Part shown: piece after piece, positions 34,439 through 44,197 of the stretch
Numbering within the stretch: the first letter of the stretch is position 1
Layout: the number at the start of each line of letters is the position of its first letter
From: Microbacterium sp. SLBN-146
GTDB taxonomy: Bacteria; Actinomycetota; Actinomycetes; Actinomycetales; Microbacteriaceae
Direction of reading: 5' to 3'
Assembly: GCF_006715145.1 (NCBI RefSeq)
Contig: NZ_VFMR01000001.1
Span: forward strand, 1,116,001 to 1,180,000
Length of the DNA: 64,000 nt
Program-made: the position numbers and the translations under genes
Notes under the pieces: generated by a model
The model's input: only the letters and a program-made list of their open reading frames with translations
Told to the model about the DNA's origin: nothing
Database searches by the model: none

Positions 34439-35410
34439 ATGACAATGACTCCGGAACAGGCGACCTGGTTCGAGGGCACCTTCACGCGCCTGGTCGACAA
34501 CGTGGACCGAGCCATCATGGGCAAGCGCGAGGTCGTGGGCCTCGTGCTGTCGGCGATGCTCGCCGAGGGCCACGTCCTCCTCGAGGATGCGCCGGGAACC
34601 GGCAAGACGAGTCTCGCCAAGGCGCTCGCGGCGACCGTGCAGGGCACGAGCGCCCGCATCCAGTTCACGCCCGACCTGCTGCCGTCCGACGTCACGGGCG
34701 TCACGATCTACGACCAGGCCAACCACCGGTTCGAGTTCCACAAGGGCCCCGTCTTCGCCTCGATCGTGCTCGCGGACGAGATCAACCGCGCATCGCCCAA
34801 GACGCAGTCGGCGCTCCTCGAGGTCATGGAGGAGTCCCGTGTGACCGTCGACGGTGTGACGCACGAGGCCGGTCGCCCCTTCCTCGTCATCGCGACGCAG
34901 AACCCGATCGAGCAGGCGGGCACGTACAAGCTGCCCGAAGCGCAGCTCGACCGCTTCCTCATCAAGACCTCGATCGGATACCCCGACCTGGAGATCGCCG
35001 AGCGGATCCTCGGCGGCGCGGCCGACCGCAACCCGTCGTCGCACCTCCCCGCGATCATCACGACCGGTGCCGTCGCCGACATGGCCGACCTCGCCGCGAC
35101 GGCGCACGTCGAGCCGGCGGTCCTCCGCTACACGGCGCAGCTCGCCGAGGCCACGCGCACCGACCCGGCGACGCGTCTCGGTGTCTCGGTCCGAGGATCG
35201 ATCGCCATCATCCGCCTCGCCCGCGTCTGGGCCGCGTCGCAGGGCCGCCACTTCGTGACGCCCGACGACATCAAGACGCTCGCGGCGCCCGCGTGGACGC
35301 ACCGCATCGTCATGGACCCCGAAGCGGAGTTCTCCGGCACGACCGCCGCGACCGTCATCGCGCGCACGCTCGAGACCGTCGCGGCACCGCAGGCGAGGTC
35401 CGCGGCCTGA
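34439..35410 (+). CDS. MoxR family AAA+ ATPase
   Basis: 323 residues. AAA+ chaperone that remodels or inserts partner proteins; MoxR ATPases nearly always pair with DUF58/VWA genes. Walker A EDAPGTGKTSLAKALA (about residues 45-60), Walker B SIVLADEINRASPKTQSALL (about 106-125), sensor region IATQNPIEQAGTYKLPEAQL (about 151-170), and a C-terminal lid domain. No membrane segments. Start at the ATG after GAACATG; ribosome-binding site weak (AGAAAGAC). Equivalent to 'aaa-atp' of the PFNA cluster. The DUF58 start overlaps the stop (TGATG). Confidence 0.95.
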   Translation: MTMTPEQATWFEGTFTRLVDNVDRAIMGKREVVGLVLSAMLAEGHVLLEDAPGTGKTSLAKALAATVQGTSARIQFTPDLLPSDVTGVTIYDQANHRFEFHKGPVFASIVLADEINRASPKTQSALLEVMEESRVTVDGVTHEAGRPFLVIATQNPIEQAGTYKLPEAQLDRFLIKTSIGYPDLEIAERILGGAADRNPSSHLPAIITTGAVADMADLAATAHVEPAVLRYTAQLAEATRTDPATRLGVSVRGSIAIIRLARVWAASQGRHFVTPDDIKTLAAPAWTHRIVMDPEAEFSGTTAATVIARTLETVAAPQARSAA

Positions 35411-36657
35411 TGACGGCGGAGGCACTCGGATCGGGCGCTCCCTCGGTGGAGCGACGGGAACGCGCGCAGGGGATGGCCCTGCGCGCGTGGGCGCGCGCGC
35501 GCGGCATCCTGTCGGTCATCCGTCCCCTCGCCTGGGTGCTCATCGTCGCCGCCATCGTCCTGTGGATCACGGGCCAGACGCTCGGCTGGTGGGAACTGAC
35601 CGTCACGGCCGTCGTCATCGCGACCGTCGTGGCCCTCTGCGCTTTCTTCCTCATCGGCCGGACCGCCTACGACGTGACGCTCGACCTCAATCGCACGCGT
35701 GTCGTCGTCGGTGAACGTGCCGTCGGCGCGCTGACGCTCGCGAACACGAGCTCGCGCGCGATCCTCCCCTCGCGCGTCGTCCTCCCCGTGGGGTCCGGGC
35801 GTGGTGTGTTCACCGTCCGGCGTCTCCCCGCGGGCGAGACCGCCGAGGAGCTGTTCGCGATTCCGACGCAGCGTCGAGGCGTGCTCAAGGTGGGTCCCGT
35901 GAGCGTCGTCCGCGGCGATCCGCTCGGCGCCTTCGAGCGCGTGCATCGGCGCGACCAGCCCGTCGACCTCTTCGTCCACCCGCGGACCGTCCTCTTCGAC
36001 GGCCAGTCGCTCGGGTTCCTCCGCGATCTGGAGGGACTTCCCGCGACCGACCTGTCGCGCGATGACGTGTCGTTCCACGCCCTGCGCGAGTATCAGCCCG
36101 GCGACGACCTACGCCACGTGCACTGGAAGTCGACGGCGCGCATCGGCGAGATGATGGTGCGGCAGTACGAAGAGACGCGGCGATCGCACTTCGTCATCGC
36201 CCTGTCCCGCAGCGCCGCCGACTACCGCAACGCCGACGAGTTCGAGCTCGCGATCTCGGCGGCGGGGTCGATCGGCCTGCGGGCGCTCCGCGACTCGCAG
36301 CGCGTCGAGGTGCGCGTCCAGGGGCGGGAGCTCCCCGCGGCCACGGGCAAGCAGTTCCTCGACTCGCTCTCGGCGGTCGAGCACTCGCGGCCCCGCCAGG
36401 GCGGGATCGTGGAGCTCTCCGGCGTCGTGGCCGCGACCCTCCCGACCGCGAGTGTCGTCGTCCTGGTGGCGGGAAGCGCGGTGGAGGCCGCGACGCTGCG
36501 GATCGCGTGCGCCCGGCTCCCGTTCGGTGCGCGTGCCCTCGCGATCGTCGCCGAGGCGGGCGCGACCCCGTCGCTCCGTCGGATCGGCGATGCCGACGTC
36601 ATCACGATCGGGGCGCTCGACCAGCTCCCCGCCGCGCTTCGGAAGGTGCTCGCATGA
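35410..36657 (+). CDS. DUF58 domain membrane protein
   Basis: 415 residues, usual partner of MoxR and thought to be its client or adaptor with a von Willebrand-like fold. Two membrane helices near residues 37-85 (LAWVLIVAAIVLWITG and the hydrophobic stretch after WWELTV). The DUF58 core is unmistakable: LREYQPGDDLRHVHWKSTAR (about 229-248), then MMVRQYEETR. The C-terminal half is a variable VWA-like region. It overlaps MoxR by one base and the transglutaminase-like gene by four. Matches 'duf58' of the PFNA cluster. Confidence 0.93.
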   Translation: MTAEALGSGAPSVERRERAQGMALRAWARARGILSVIRPLAWVLIVAAIVLWITGQTLGWWELTVTAVVIATVVALCAFFLIGRTAYDVTLDLNRTRVVVGERAVGALTLANTSSRAILPSRVVLPVGSGRGVFTVRRLPAGETAEELFAIPTQRRGVLKVGPVSVVRGDPLGAFERVHRRDQPVDLFVHPRTVLFDGQSLGFLRDLEGLPATDLSRDDVSFHALREYQPGDDLRHVHWKSTARIGEMMVRQYEETRRSHFVIALSRSAADYRNADEFELAISAAGSIGLRALRDSQRVEVRVQGRELPAATGKQFLDSLSAVEHSRPRQGGIVELSGVVAATLPTASVVVLVAGSAVEAATLRIACARLPFGARALAIVAEAGATPSLRRIGDADVITIGALDQLPAALRKVLA

Positions 36658-39020
36658 CCGCCGACGCACAGCATGGACGCGAGGGACTCGAGCTCCGCCG
36701 GTGGGTGCTCGACCTGTCCGCCGTGGCCCTCCTCCTCGCTGTCCCCATCGCAGGCTTCTGGCCCACCTTCGCTTCGGGCGCGTACCTCGTCGCCGCGATC
36801 GGCGGGGCGCTCCTCGGCATCGCGATCGCCGTCGCGGGGACGCTCTGGCGCTGGGGCGTGCTTCTCCTCGCCGGCGCGACGGTGCTCGTGTACTTCCTCT
36901 TCGGCGGCGCGCTCGCTCTTCCCCACACGACCGTCGTCGGTGTCGTGCCGACGCTCGACACGCTGCAGCAGCTCGCTCTCGGGTCGGTGACGTCATGGAA
37001 GCAGCTCCTCACGACGGTCGCTCCCGTCGCGGCATCCGATGGCCATCTCGTCGTGCCGTTCCTCCTCACCCTCGTCTCGGCGGTCCTGACGGCGAGCCTC
37101 GCGCTGCGTCTGTCGCGCCCGGCGTGGGCGCTCATCCCGGTCGCGGTGTTCCTCGCGCTGCAGATCGCGATCGGCACGTCGGAGCCCGCTGTTCCCGTCG
37201 TGCAGGGCGTCGTCTTCGCCGTCGTCGCGGTCGTGTGGCTCTCGGTGCGCGGCTCGTGGGAGCACGGCGGCGCGGCGCACTCGATCGGCGGCGGCGACGA
37301 GCAGGCCTCCCGTGGCGCGGCACCTCGACGGGTCCTCCTCGGCGCGGGCGTCGTGGCGGTCGCCGTCGTCGTCGGCGTCACGACGAGTGCCGTCGCGGCC
37401 CCCGACGCACCGCGGTACGTCCTGCGCGACGTCGTGATCCCGCCCTTCGACATCCGTCAGTACCCGAGCCCCCTGCAGAGCTTCCGCGCCCTCGTCCGCG
37501 ACGACGCCGCCGAGTCGCTCTTCCGTGTCTCGGGACTTCCCGAAGAGGCGCGCGTCCGCGTCGCGGCGATGGACGCCTACAGCGGCACCGTGTACAACGT
37601 GTCCGACGAAGGGGCTGGTTCGTCGAGCGCCTTCCGTCCCGTGCGCGGCGAGATGTCTCAGGACGCCGAAGGCACCCCCGTCACACTCCGCTTCGACATC
37701 GATGCGTGGAACGCGGTCTGGATGCCGGAGGCCGGTGCCGTGACGGATGTCGTCTTCGACGGGGAGAACGCCGACGAACTGCGGCGAACCGCCCACTACA
37801 ACGAGTCGACCGGTACGGGCGTCGTGACGTCGCGACTGACCCAGGGCGACGGCTACACGCTCGACACGATCCTCCCTGTCTCGCCGAGCGACGAGCGCCT
37901 CGCCGACGAGGCCTTCGCCCCCCTCAAGCTGCCCCGCCAGGAGGGCGTTCCCCAGGAATTCGCCGACATCGCCTCGAAGGCCGTCGCGGACGCGGCGACC
38001 CCGATCGAGCAGGCGCGTGCCCTGGAGAGCTTCCTGGCGGAGGGAGGCTTCTTCAGCCACGGACTCGAGGGCGAGGTGATCTCGCGCGCGGGCCACGGTG
38101 CCGAGCGGATCACGACGCTCCTCGGCGGCGATCAGATGGTCGGCGACGACGAGCAGTATGCGACGGCGATGGCGCTTCTGGCGCGTGAGATCGGCATTCC
38201 GGCGCGCGTCGTCATGGGGTTCTACCCCGACGAGGATGCCGCGGGGGAGGCCGTCTTCGAGGCGACCGGCGACACGCTCCACGCGTGGGTCGAGGTCGCC
38301 TTCGAGAATGCCGGGTGGGTCACGTTCGACCCCACCCCGCCCGAAGACAAGCTGCCGAACGACCAGACGACGAAGCCGCGCGCCGACCCCAAGCCGCAGG
38401 TGCTCCAGCCGCCGCCGCCCGAGCAGGAGCCTGTCGACCTTCCGCTCACGGTTCCGGACGACCGTGAGAGCGAAGACGAGAACGATGCCGGAAACGGACT
38501 CCTCGGCACGATCCTGCTGATCACCGTGAGCGTTCTCGGTCTGCTCGCGCTCCTGGCTTCGCCGTTCATCGTGATCGGCCTGCTCAAGGCCGCGCGCCGT
38601 CGCCGTCGTCGTGAGGCGGAGCGTGCATCCGACCGCATCAGCGGCGGCTGGGACGAGCTCGTCGACCGTGCCGTCGACTTCGGGACACCCGTCCGCGAGG
38701 GCGCGACCCGCCAGGAGGATGCCGCTGTCGTCGGCGATGCCTTCGAGGAGACGCGCGTCGTCACGCTCGCCCGTCGGGCCGACCAGGAGGTGTTCGGACC
38801 GAGCGATCCTTCGCCGGAGGACGTCGAGGAGTTCTGGCGTCAGGTCGACGAGATCGTCGGCGGAATGGCGACGCGGCGCTCGCCCTGGCAGCGCCTGCGG
38901 GCCAGACTGAGTCTGCGCTCCCTGCTGGCCGGCACGAAGCTCGCGCTGGCACCGCGCACCCCGAAACGCACACCGCGGGCCGCCAAGGACGACGCCCCCG
39001 AGGAATCGGAGACCGAATGA
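36654..39020 (+). CDS. transglutaminase-like (TgpA-type) membrane protein, catalytic Cys absent
   Basis: 788 residues. About seven membrane helices in the first 250 residues, an extracellular region, a transglutaminase-core domain (about 470-560), another membrane helix (about 615-640) and a charged cytoplasmic tail. In the core the usual G-Y-C-E-H-F motif reads GDDEQYATAMALLAREIGIP, so the nucleophilic cysteine is aspartate. The later histidine (DTLHAWVEVAF) and aspartate (GWVTFDPTPP) remain. It is therefore probably a non-catalytic peptide- or polymer-binding protein, unless an unusual mechanism applies. Corresponds to 'tgm' of the PFNA cluster. Overlaps both neighbours by four bases. Confidence 0.88.
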   Translation: MTADAQHGREGLELRRWVLDLSAVALLLAVPIAGFWPTFASGAYLVAAIGGALLGIAIAVAGTLWRWGVLLLAGATVLVYFLFGGALALPHTTVVGVVPTLDTLQQLALGSVTSWKQLLTTVAPVAASDGHLVVPFLLTLVSAVLTASLALRLSRPAWALIPVAVFLALQIAIGTSEPAVPVVQGVVFAVVAVVWLSVRGSWEHGGAAHSIGGGDEQASRGAAPRRVLLGAGVVAVAVVVGVTTSAVAAPDAPRYVLRDVVIPPFDIRQYPSPLQSFRALVRDDAAESLFRVSGLPEEARVRVAAMDAYSGTVYNVSDEGAGSSSAFRPVRGEMSQDAEGTPVTLRFDIDAWNAVWMPEAGAVTDVVFDGENADELRRTAHYNESTGTGVVTSRLTQGDGYTLDTILPVSPSDERLADEAFAPLKLPRQEGVPQEFADIASKAVADAATPIEQARALESFLAEGGFFSHGLEGEVISRAGHGAERITTLLGGDQMVGDDEQYATAMALLAREIGIPARVVMGFYPDEDAAGEAVFEATGDTLHAWVEVAFENAGWVTFDPTPPEDKLPNDQTTKPRADPKPQVLQPPPPEQEPVDLPLTVPDDRESEDENDAGNGLLGTILLITVSVLGLLALLASPFIVIGLLKAARRRRRREAERASDRISGGWDELVDRAVDFGTPVREGATRQEDAAVVGDAFEETRVVTLARRADQEVFGPSDPSPEDVEEFWRQVDEIVGGMATRRSPWQRLRARLSLRSLLAGTKLALAPRTPKRTPRAAKDDAPEESETE

Positions 39021-40339
39021 GCCAGCCGACCACCGCCTCCGCGCAGGTCAGCGCCGCGCCCGCGTCGCTCGGTCGTCGCGCCGGCGCCTACCTGATCGAC
39101 CTCGCGATCAGCACCGTCGTCCTCGTCGTCGCCGCTGTCATCGGCGTCGCCGTCGCGCAGCCCGCGGGCATCCGCGACGATGCCGCTCTCGCGATGGCGA
39201 TCCTCGCCGTCTACGGAGTCGTCGCCCTCATCGGGCTCGTCTGGGTCGTCGTGTACACGTGGATGCAGGGCGGCCGCGGATCCGTCGGCCAGCGTCTCGT
39301 GCGGATCCGTCTCGCGGACGCGGAAAACTCGGCGCCCATCGGCTTCGGCCGGGCCCTGCTGCGCAACCTCATCTGGGGCCTCGCCGCGTACGTCATCGTC
39401 GGCTACTTCTCCGTGCTCTTCGATTCGTCGGGGAGGCGTCAGGGCTGGCACGACAAGGTCGCGAACACGCTGGTCGTGAACACGACGGATGCCGGGGGGC
39501 GCGGCTCCACGTCGGCACCGGCCGCCGCCGCGCAGTTGCCTTCCGCCGCAGCGCAGGCGACGGCGACCGCCGTGGCATCCGCTCTGCCCCCCGTTCCCGG
39601 GAGCGCCCCCGTCTTCCCCGGTGCGGCCGCGTTCGCGCCGCCCGCGTTCCCGGCACCCGCGACGGGAGTGCCGCCGGTGCCTCCGCTGCCGATGCCTTCG
39701 CAGCCCGTGTCGCCCCCGCCCGTGTCGCCGCAGTCCGTGTCTCCGGTGCAGAGCCCGGAGCCGTCGCGTTCCGCGCCGACGGGACCCGGCGCGATGATCT
39801 CGAGTGTCCCGGGCATCACGATCGACCCGGAGCCCGCGGCATCCCGGACACCGACTGCCCCCGTCGCCGCTCCCGCACCGGCCGCTCCGCTCTCGCCTCC
39901 GCAGGTGTCGGCGCCCCCCGCACCCCGGGCTGAAGCGGCGCCGGCGACGGACGAACTCGACATCGACGAGACGCGCGCCGCTGCTCCTGCCCCGGCCACC
40001 GCCCCCGCGGCGAGCCGCGAACTGACCGTGCTGTCGTGGGACGACGGCACGCGGACAGCCGTCTATACGCGGACGCTGTTCGGTCGGAATCCGGCACGCG
40101 AGGACGGTGCCGTCGTCGCATCGATCCGCGACGAAACGCTCTCGCTCTCCAAGACGCACTTCGAGATCGGACCCGCCGCCGACGGCGTCTACGTGCTCGA
40201 CCGGCATTCCACCAACGGCACGACGCTCGTGCGCGGAGGGGGACGCCAGCAACTCGTCGCAGGAACGCGGACGACCCTCGTGGCAGGTGACGTGCTGGAG
40301 TTCGGTGATCGCCGCGCCACCGTGGGGGAGCGATCATGA
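39017..40339 (+). CDS. RDD membrane protein fused to a C-terminal FHA domain
   Basis: 440 residues. N-terminal RDD domain (about 14-155): LGRRAGAYLIDLAI with the family Arg/Asp pair, three membrane helices, and GWHDKVANTLVV. A long Pro/Ala/Ser-rich linker follows (about 160-335). The C-terminal FHA domain (about 338-438) has GRNPAR (about 357-362), SLSKTHFEI (about 376-384) and HSTNGTTLV (about 396-404), the phosphothreonine-binding loops. The FHA part should sit in the cytosol and read phosphorylation by the kinase encoded in the same operon. RDD function is unclear (transport or scaffold). Confidence 0.9.
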   Translation: MSQPTTASAQVSAAPASLGRRAGAYLIDLAISTVVLVVAAVIGVAVAQPAGIRDDAALAMAILAVYGVVALIGLVWVVVYTWMQGGRGSVGQRLVRIRLADAENSAPIGFGRALLRNLIWGLAAYVIVGYFSVLFDSSGRRQGWHDKVANTLVVNTTDAGGRGSTSAPAAAAQLPSAAAQATATAVASALPPVPGSAPVFPGAAAFAPPAFPAPATGVPPVPPLPMPSQPVSPPPVSPQSVSPVQSPEPSRSAPTGPGAMISSVPGITIDPEPAASRTPTAPVAAPAPAAPLSPPQVSAPPAPRAEAAPATDELDIDETRAAAPAPATAPAASRELTVLSWDDGTRTAVYTRTLFGRNPAREDGAVVASIRDETLSLSKTHFEIGPAADGVYVLDRHSTNGTTLVRGGGRQQLVAGTRTTLVAGDVLEFGDRRATVGERS

Positions 40340-41154
40340 ACCCGCCGCTCATCGAGGTCGTCTCCGGCTCCGCGACGGATGCGGGGCTTCGCCGGCGCAT
40401 CAACGAGGATTCACACATCGCGAGTTCCCCCGTCTTCCTCGTCGCTGACGGGATGGGCGGACACCAGGCGGGCGAAGTCGCGTCTGCCGCCGTCATCGCC
40501 GCATTCGCGGAGCTCGTCGGGGGTCCGTCGACGTCGACGATGCGCGACGTGCGTCAGGCGCTCGAGCGGGCCCGCCATCGCGTCGCGGATCTGCCCCTCG
40601 CGGCGGAGGGCGCGGGAACGACCCTGACGGGTGTCGTGCTCGCCGACGTCGACGGCGTCGGATGCTGGCTCACGCTCAACGTCGGCGATTCGCGCACCTA
40701 CCTCCTGAGCGAAGGTGAACTGGAGCAGATCAGCGTCGACCACTCGCTCGTGCAGGAGCTCATCGACAGCGGCGAACTGGATCCCGTCGCCGCCGCCTCC
40801 GACACGCGGCGCAACGTCATCACGCGCGCGATCGGCGGCGGCAGCAACGCCGAGGCCGACTACTGGGTCATCCCCGCGCAGCCGGGTGACCGGGTGCTCG
40901 TCTGCTCCGACGGCCTCACGGGTGAACTCGGACGGGGGCGGATCGACGCCATCCTCCAGACCGAGGCCGACCCGCAAGCCGCCGCCACGCGGCTCGTCCA
41001 TGAAGCCATGCTGCACGGTGGACGCGATAACATCACCGCGATCGTCGTCGATGCCGTCGCCGTTCACACACGAGAGAACATCGCCCCCCACGATGTCGAC
41101 GATGTCGACGAAGACACCCGACCGCGCGTCGGGGCAGGAGGGGATCGTTCATGA
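40336..41154 (+). CDS. PP2C-family Ser/Thr protein phosphatase
   Basis: 272 residues, soluble, metal-dependent phosphatase. N-terminal RRINEDSHIASSPVFLVADG (about residues 17-36) and MGGHQAGEVAS (37-47) carry the metal aspartates; LNVGDSRTYLL (about 114-124), VCSDGLTGEL (about 193-202) and the GGRDNITAIVVD motif (about 230-241) complete the PP2C set. It overlaps the RDD-FHA and FHA genes by four bases each. The likely partner is the operon kinase, reversing threonine phosphorylation of FHA ligands. Confidence 0.94.
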   Translation: MNPPLIEVVSGSATDAGLRRRINEDSHIASSPVFLVADGMGGHQAGEVASAAVIAAFAELVGGPSTSTMRDVRQALERARHRVADLPLAAEGAGTTLTGVVLADVDGVGCWLTLNVGDSRTYLLSEGELEQISVDHSLVQELIDSGELDPVAAASDTRRNVITRAIGGGSNAEADYWVIPAQPGDRVLVCSDGLTGELGRGRIDAILQTEADPQAAATRLVHEAMLHGGRDNITAIVVDAVAVHTRENIAPHDVDDVDEDTRPRVGAGGDRS

Positions 41155-42509
41155 TCGTCGGTCGATACGCACCGGGACGACGCCAAGCCGTCGTGACCGA
41201 TCACGGGGTCGTCGTCGTCGGGGCCGACGTGCCTCTCACGCTCCTCGAGCGTGTCTGGCTTCAAGCTGCCGCCGGACGCGGCCTTCCCGCCGTGCTCGAG
41301 GCGCTCACGGGGGCGTTCGGCACGTCGCTCGCCGCGATCCCGCCGTTCGCGGTCGCTCTGCAGGAGTCGACGGGCGTGCGCGTCGTGGTGCGCGGTCCAT
41401 TCGAGATCGACGTCGAGACGACGTCGGGTGTCGAGTCGTTGTCCGGCTCGGGTGTCACGACGTGGACCGAGCGGAGCCTTCCCGGTGTGCGCCGCGTATC
41501 GATCCTCGACGGCACCGAGGGCGGCGTCGCGGAGTATCCCATCTGCGACGGCATCGTGCTCGTGTCGGCGATCCGTGTCGACTTCGGTGATGAGGCGGAT
41601 GCCGTCGGCCCCGCGTCCGTGTCGTCGCCGGTGTCCGTCGTCTCGGCTGCGCCTGCGGTCGAGCCGTCGGACGTCGAGGATCCGCTGGCGGGGGAGGACA
41701 CGATTCCCCTGACCGCGGTCGAGGACGAGATTGACGGTGCGGAGGACGCGGACGCGGCGCCCGAAGGCGCGGGCGAGGCTGCGCCAGAACCGGAGCCGGA
41801 ACCGGAACCAGAACCGGAACCAGAGCCGGAGCCGGAGCCGGAACCAGAACCAGAGCCGGCACCTGCCGCGCCGGCCCCCACCACGCCGGGGCTCATCGAC
41901 TCCGCGACGGTTCTGACCGCGGCGGGAGCCGACACCCTCCTGCCGGGCGACTCCACGTTCGCGCGGGCATCCTCTCCGTCGACCGGGGCTGATGCGGCAT
42001 CCGTCATCGACAACGAACTGGCCGCGACGATCGCGCGTCCCACCCCCGCTTCCACCCCGGCGGACGGCGACCACGACGGTGCGACGATCTCGCTCGCGGA
42101 AGCGCGCCGTCTTCGCGGCGGTGTGTCGGATTCCGCACCTCCGCCGCTCGCGCCGCCGCGCCCGCCCGCTCCCGGCCGTGTGCGCCTGTCGACGGGACAG
42201 GTGCTCCTGCTGGATCGCACCGTGGTCATCGGGCGTCGACCGCGATCCACCCGTGTCGTCGGCACCGACCTTCCGCACCTCGTCGCCGTCGAGAGCCCCG
42301 AGCAGGACATCTCGCGCAGTCACGTGGAGCTGCGGGCCGAAGGCGACAGCATCGTGGCGACCGATCTGCACACGACGAACGGCACGACGCTGCATCGTCC
42401 GGGCGCCGACCCCGTACGGCTCCATCCCGGTGAGGCGACCGTCGTCGTCGCGGGAGACCTCCTCGATCTCGGCGACGGCGTGACCGTGGCGATCGAGGAC
42501 CTCGGATGA
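41151..42509 (+). CDS. FHA domain protein with (Glu-Pro) repeat linker
   Basis: 452 residues, no membrane segment. The N-terminal 145 residues form an unassigned globular domain (starting MIVGRYAPGRRQAVVTDHGV). An uninterrupted Glu-Pro repeat (about 212-236) and Ala/Thr-rich linker follow, then a C-terminal FHA domain (about 350-452) with VIGRRPRST, DISRSHVELR (about 385-394) and HTTNGTTLHR (about 405-414). Glu-Pro repeats form stiff extended rods. A similar layout is seen in other actinobacterial FHA proteins next to PP2C and kinase genes. The ligand is probably a phosphothreonine in a cluster protein. Confidence 0.88.
   Translation: MIVGRYAPGRRQAVVTDHGVVVVGADVPLTLLERVWLQAAAGRGLPAVLEALTGAFGTSLAAIPPFAVALQESTGVRVVVRGPFEIDVETTSGVESLSGSGVTTWTERSLPGVRRVSILDGTEGGVAEYPICDGIVLVSAIRVDFGDEADAVGPASVSSPVSVVSAAPAVEPSDVEDPLAGEDTIPLTAVEDEIDGAEDADAAPEGAGEAAPEPEPEPEPEPEPEPEPEPEPEPEPAPAAPAPTTPGLIDSATVLTAAGADTLLPGDSTFARASSPSTGADAASVIDNELAATIARPTPASTPADGDHDGATISLAEARRLRGGVSDSAPPPLAPPRPPAPGRVRLSTGQVLLLDRTVVIGRRPRSTRVVGTDLPHLVAVESPEQDISRSHVELRAEGDSIVATDLHTTNGTTLHRPGADPVRLHPGEATVVVAGDLLDLGDGVTVAIEDLG
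41784..41858 (+). repeat. 75-bp dicodon repeat encoding Glu-Pro repeats
   Basis: Twenty-five codons alternate Pro (CCG/CCA) and Glu (GAA/GAG). Mixed synonymous codons show that the protein repeat, not only the DNA repeat, is kept. Confidence 0.8.
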
Positions 42510-44197
42510 GCGCCAAGCGCGTCCCGATGACGCCGCCGGACCTGCCCGGCTTCACCTACCTCGACGTGCTCGGGTCGGGCGGTTTCGCCGACGTCTATCT
42601 CTACGAGCAGCAGCTTCCTCGGCGCCGCGTGGCCGTCAAGGTGCTCCTGACGGAGCGGATGTCGACCGGCGCCGTCGACGAGTTCGCCGCCGAGGCCAAC
42701 GTCATGGCGATGCTGTCGACGCATCCCGCGATCGTGACGATCTACCAGGCCGGCGTCGCGGGCGACGGTCGGCCGTACCTCGTGATGGAGTACTGCCCGA
42801 AACCGAACCTGCAGGTGCGATACAAGCGCGAGCCGTTCTCGGTCGCCGAGTCGCTCCGGATCGGTGTGCAGGTGTCGGCGGCCGTCGAGACGGCTCACCG
42901 TGCGGGGGTCCTCCACCGTGACATCAAGCCGGCCAACATCCTCGTCACGGAGTACAACCGTCCCGCGCTGACCGACTTCGGAATCGCCTCGACGACGGCC
43001 GCGGCGGCCGAGTCGGCGGGTCTGTCCATCCCCTGGTCGCCGCCGGAATCCTTCGCAGACGTCCCGCGGTCTGATCCGCGGTCCGACGTCTACGCGCTCG
43101 GAGCCACCGTCTACACGCTGCTTGCCGGACGCTCGCCGTTCGAGTTCCCGGGCGAGCGGAACACGGGCGCCGACCTGATCCAGCGCATCGAGACCGCCGC
43201 GTTGCCGCCTCTCGCTCGCGCCGACGCGCCGACGTCGCTGCGCTGGGTGCTCGAACGCGCGACGGCGAAGAACAGCGCCGACCGGTACGAGTCGGCGCTC
43301 GCCTTCGCACGAGCGCTGCAGAAGGTGCAGATCGAGCTCTCGCACTCCGTCACGCCGATCGACATCCTCGACGACGCGCTGCCCGAGGACGACATCGAAA
43401 CGGACGACGGCGACGGGCTCACGCGCGTGCGAGGGGTCGTCAGCATCGATCCCGAGACGTCGCCCGCGGCAGGTCTCACGCGTCCCTCGGCGACAACGGC
43501 ACCCGCCTCGCCGCGGTTCGATTCGTCACCCGCCCCGTTGGAGACGGTGGTCCGCCCCGACGCTCTCGACCAGACGGTCCTCCGCCCTCCGGCGGCGCCG
43601 GCATCCGACCCGTTCGAGACGGTTCCGAGGGAGCGGGTCTCCGCGGCATCCGTCGCCCCGACCGAGACGGAACCCGCGCGGCCGGCCTCTCCCGAGCTCC
43701 CTCCGCCGCCGGAGGCGCGCACGGGGCCCGCGGTCGAGGCCCCGTCGTCCGCGCCACCTGCCGTGGCGCCCGCGCGGCGATCGCGTCGGACCGCGGTGAC
43801 GTGGTCGCTCGTCGGAGGAGGCCTTGCCGTCATCGCGGCGGTCATCGTGGGCGTTTCGCTTCCCGGCATCCTGGCGGGAGGAGACCCCACCCCGCCACCG
43901 CCCGACACGACGGCCGTTCCGCTCGATCCCGTGTCGCCGCTCGTCCCGGCACCGGAAGCGCTCACGGGCGTCGCCGGCGCGGAAGGCGTGACGTTCACCT
44001 GGACGCACCCCGACCCTCAGGACGGCGACCACTTCCTGTGGGCGGTCGATGCGGCCGGCGGAGAGGCGGCGTTCGAGAGCACGACGGAGACGTCGGTCAC
44101 GGTCCCCGCGGACCCGTCGGGGCGCACGTGCATCGAGGTGCTGACGGCGCGGTCGAACGGGCAGTCCTCGGAGTCGGTCACGGGGTGCGCTCCATGA
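42506..44197 (+). CDS. transmembrane Ser/Thr protein kinase (PknB-like)
   Basis: 563 residues. Kinase domain (about 10-275): glycine loop GSGGFADVYL (about 17-26), VAVKVLL lysine (about 38-44), catalytic loop HRDIKPANI (about 137-145), DFGIAS (about 156-161), and SPPE in place of the usual APE. A Pro/Ala/Thr-rich juxtamembrane linker (about 315-430) offers many phosphosites. One membrane helix (TAVTWSLVGGGLAVIAAVIV, about 430-449) leads to an extracellular FN3-like domain of about 90 residues with a C-terminal Cys pair. This matches 'pkb2' of the PFNA cluster. It overlaps both neighbours by four bases. Confidence 0.93.
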   Translation: MSAKRVPMTPPDLPGFTYLDVLGSGGFADVYLYEQQLPRRRVAVKVLLTERMSTGAVDEFAAEANVMAMLSTHPAIVTIYQAGVAGDGRPYLVMEYCPKPNLQVRYKREPFSVAESLRIGVQVSAAVETAHRAGVLHRDIKPANILVTEYNRPALTDFGIASTTAAAAESAGLSIPWSPPESFADVPRSDPRSDVYALGATVYTLLAGRSPFEFPGERNTGADLIQRIETAALPPLARADAPTSLRWVLERATAKNSADRYESALAFARALQKVQIELSHSVTPIDILDDALPEDDIETDDGDGLTRVRGVVSIDPETSPAAGLTRPSATTAPASPRFDSSPAPLETVVRPDALDQTVLRPPAAPASDPFETVPRERVSAASVAPTETEPARPASPELPPPPEARTGPAVEAPSSAPPAVAPARRSRRTAVTWSLVGGGLAVIAAVIVGVSLPGILAGGDPTPPPPDTTAVPLDPVSPLVPAPEALTGVAGAEGVTFTWTHPDPQDGDHFLWAVDAAGGEAAFESTTETSVTVPADPSGRTCIEVLTARSNGQSSESVTGCAP

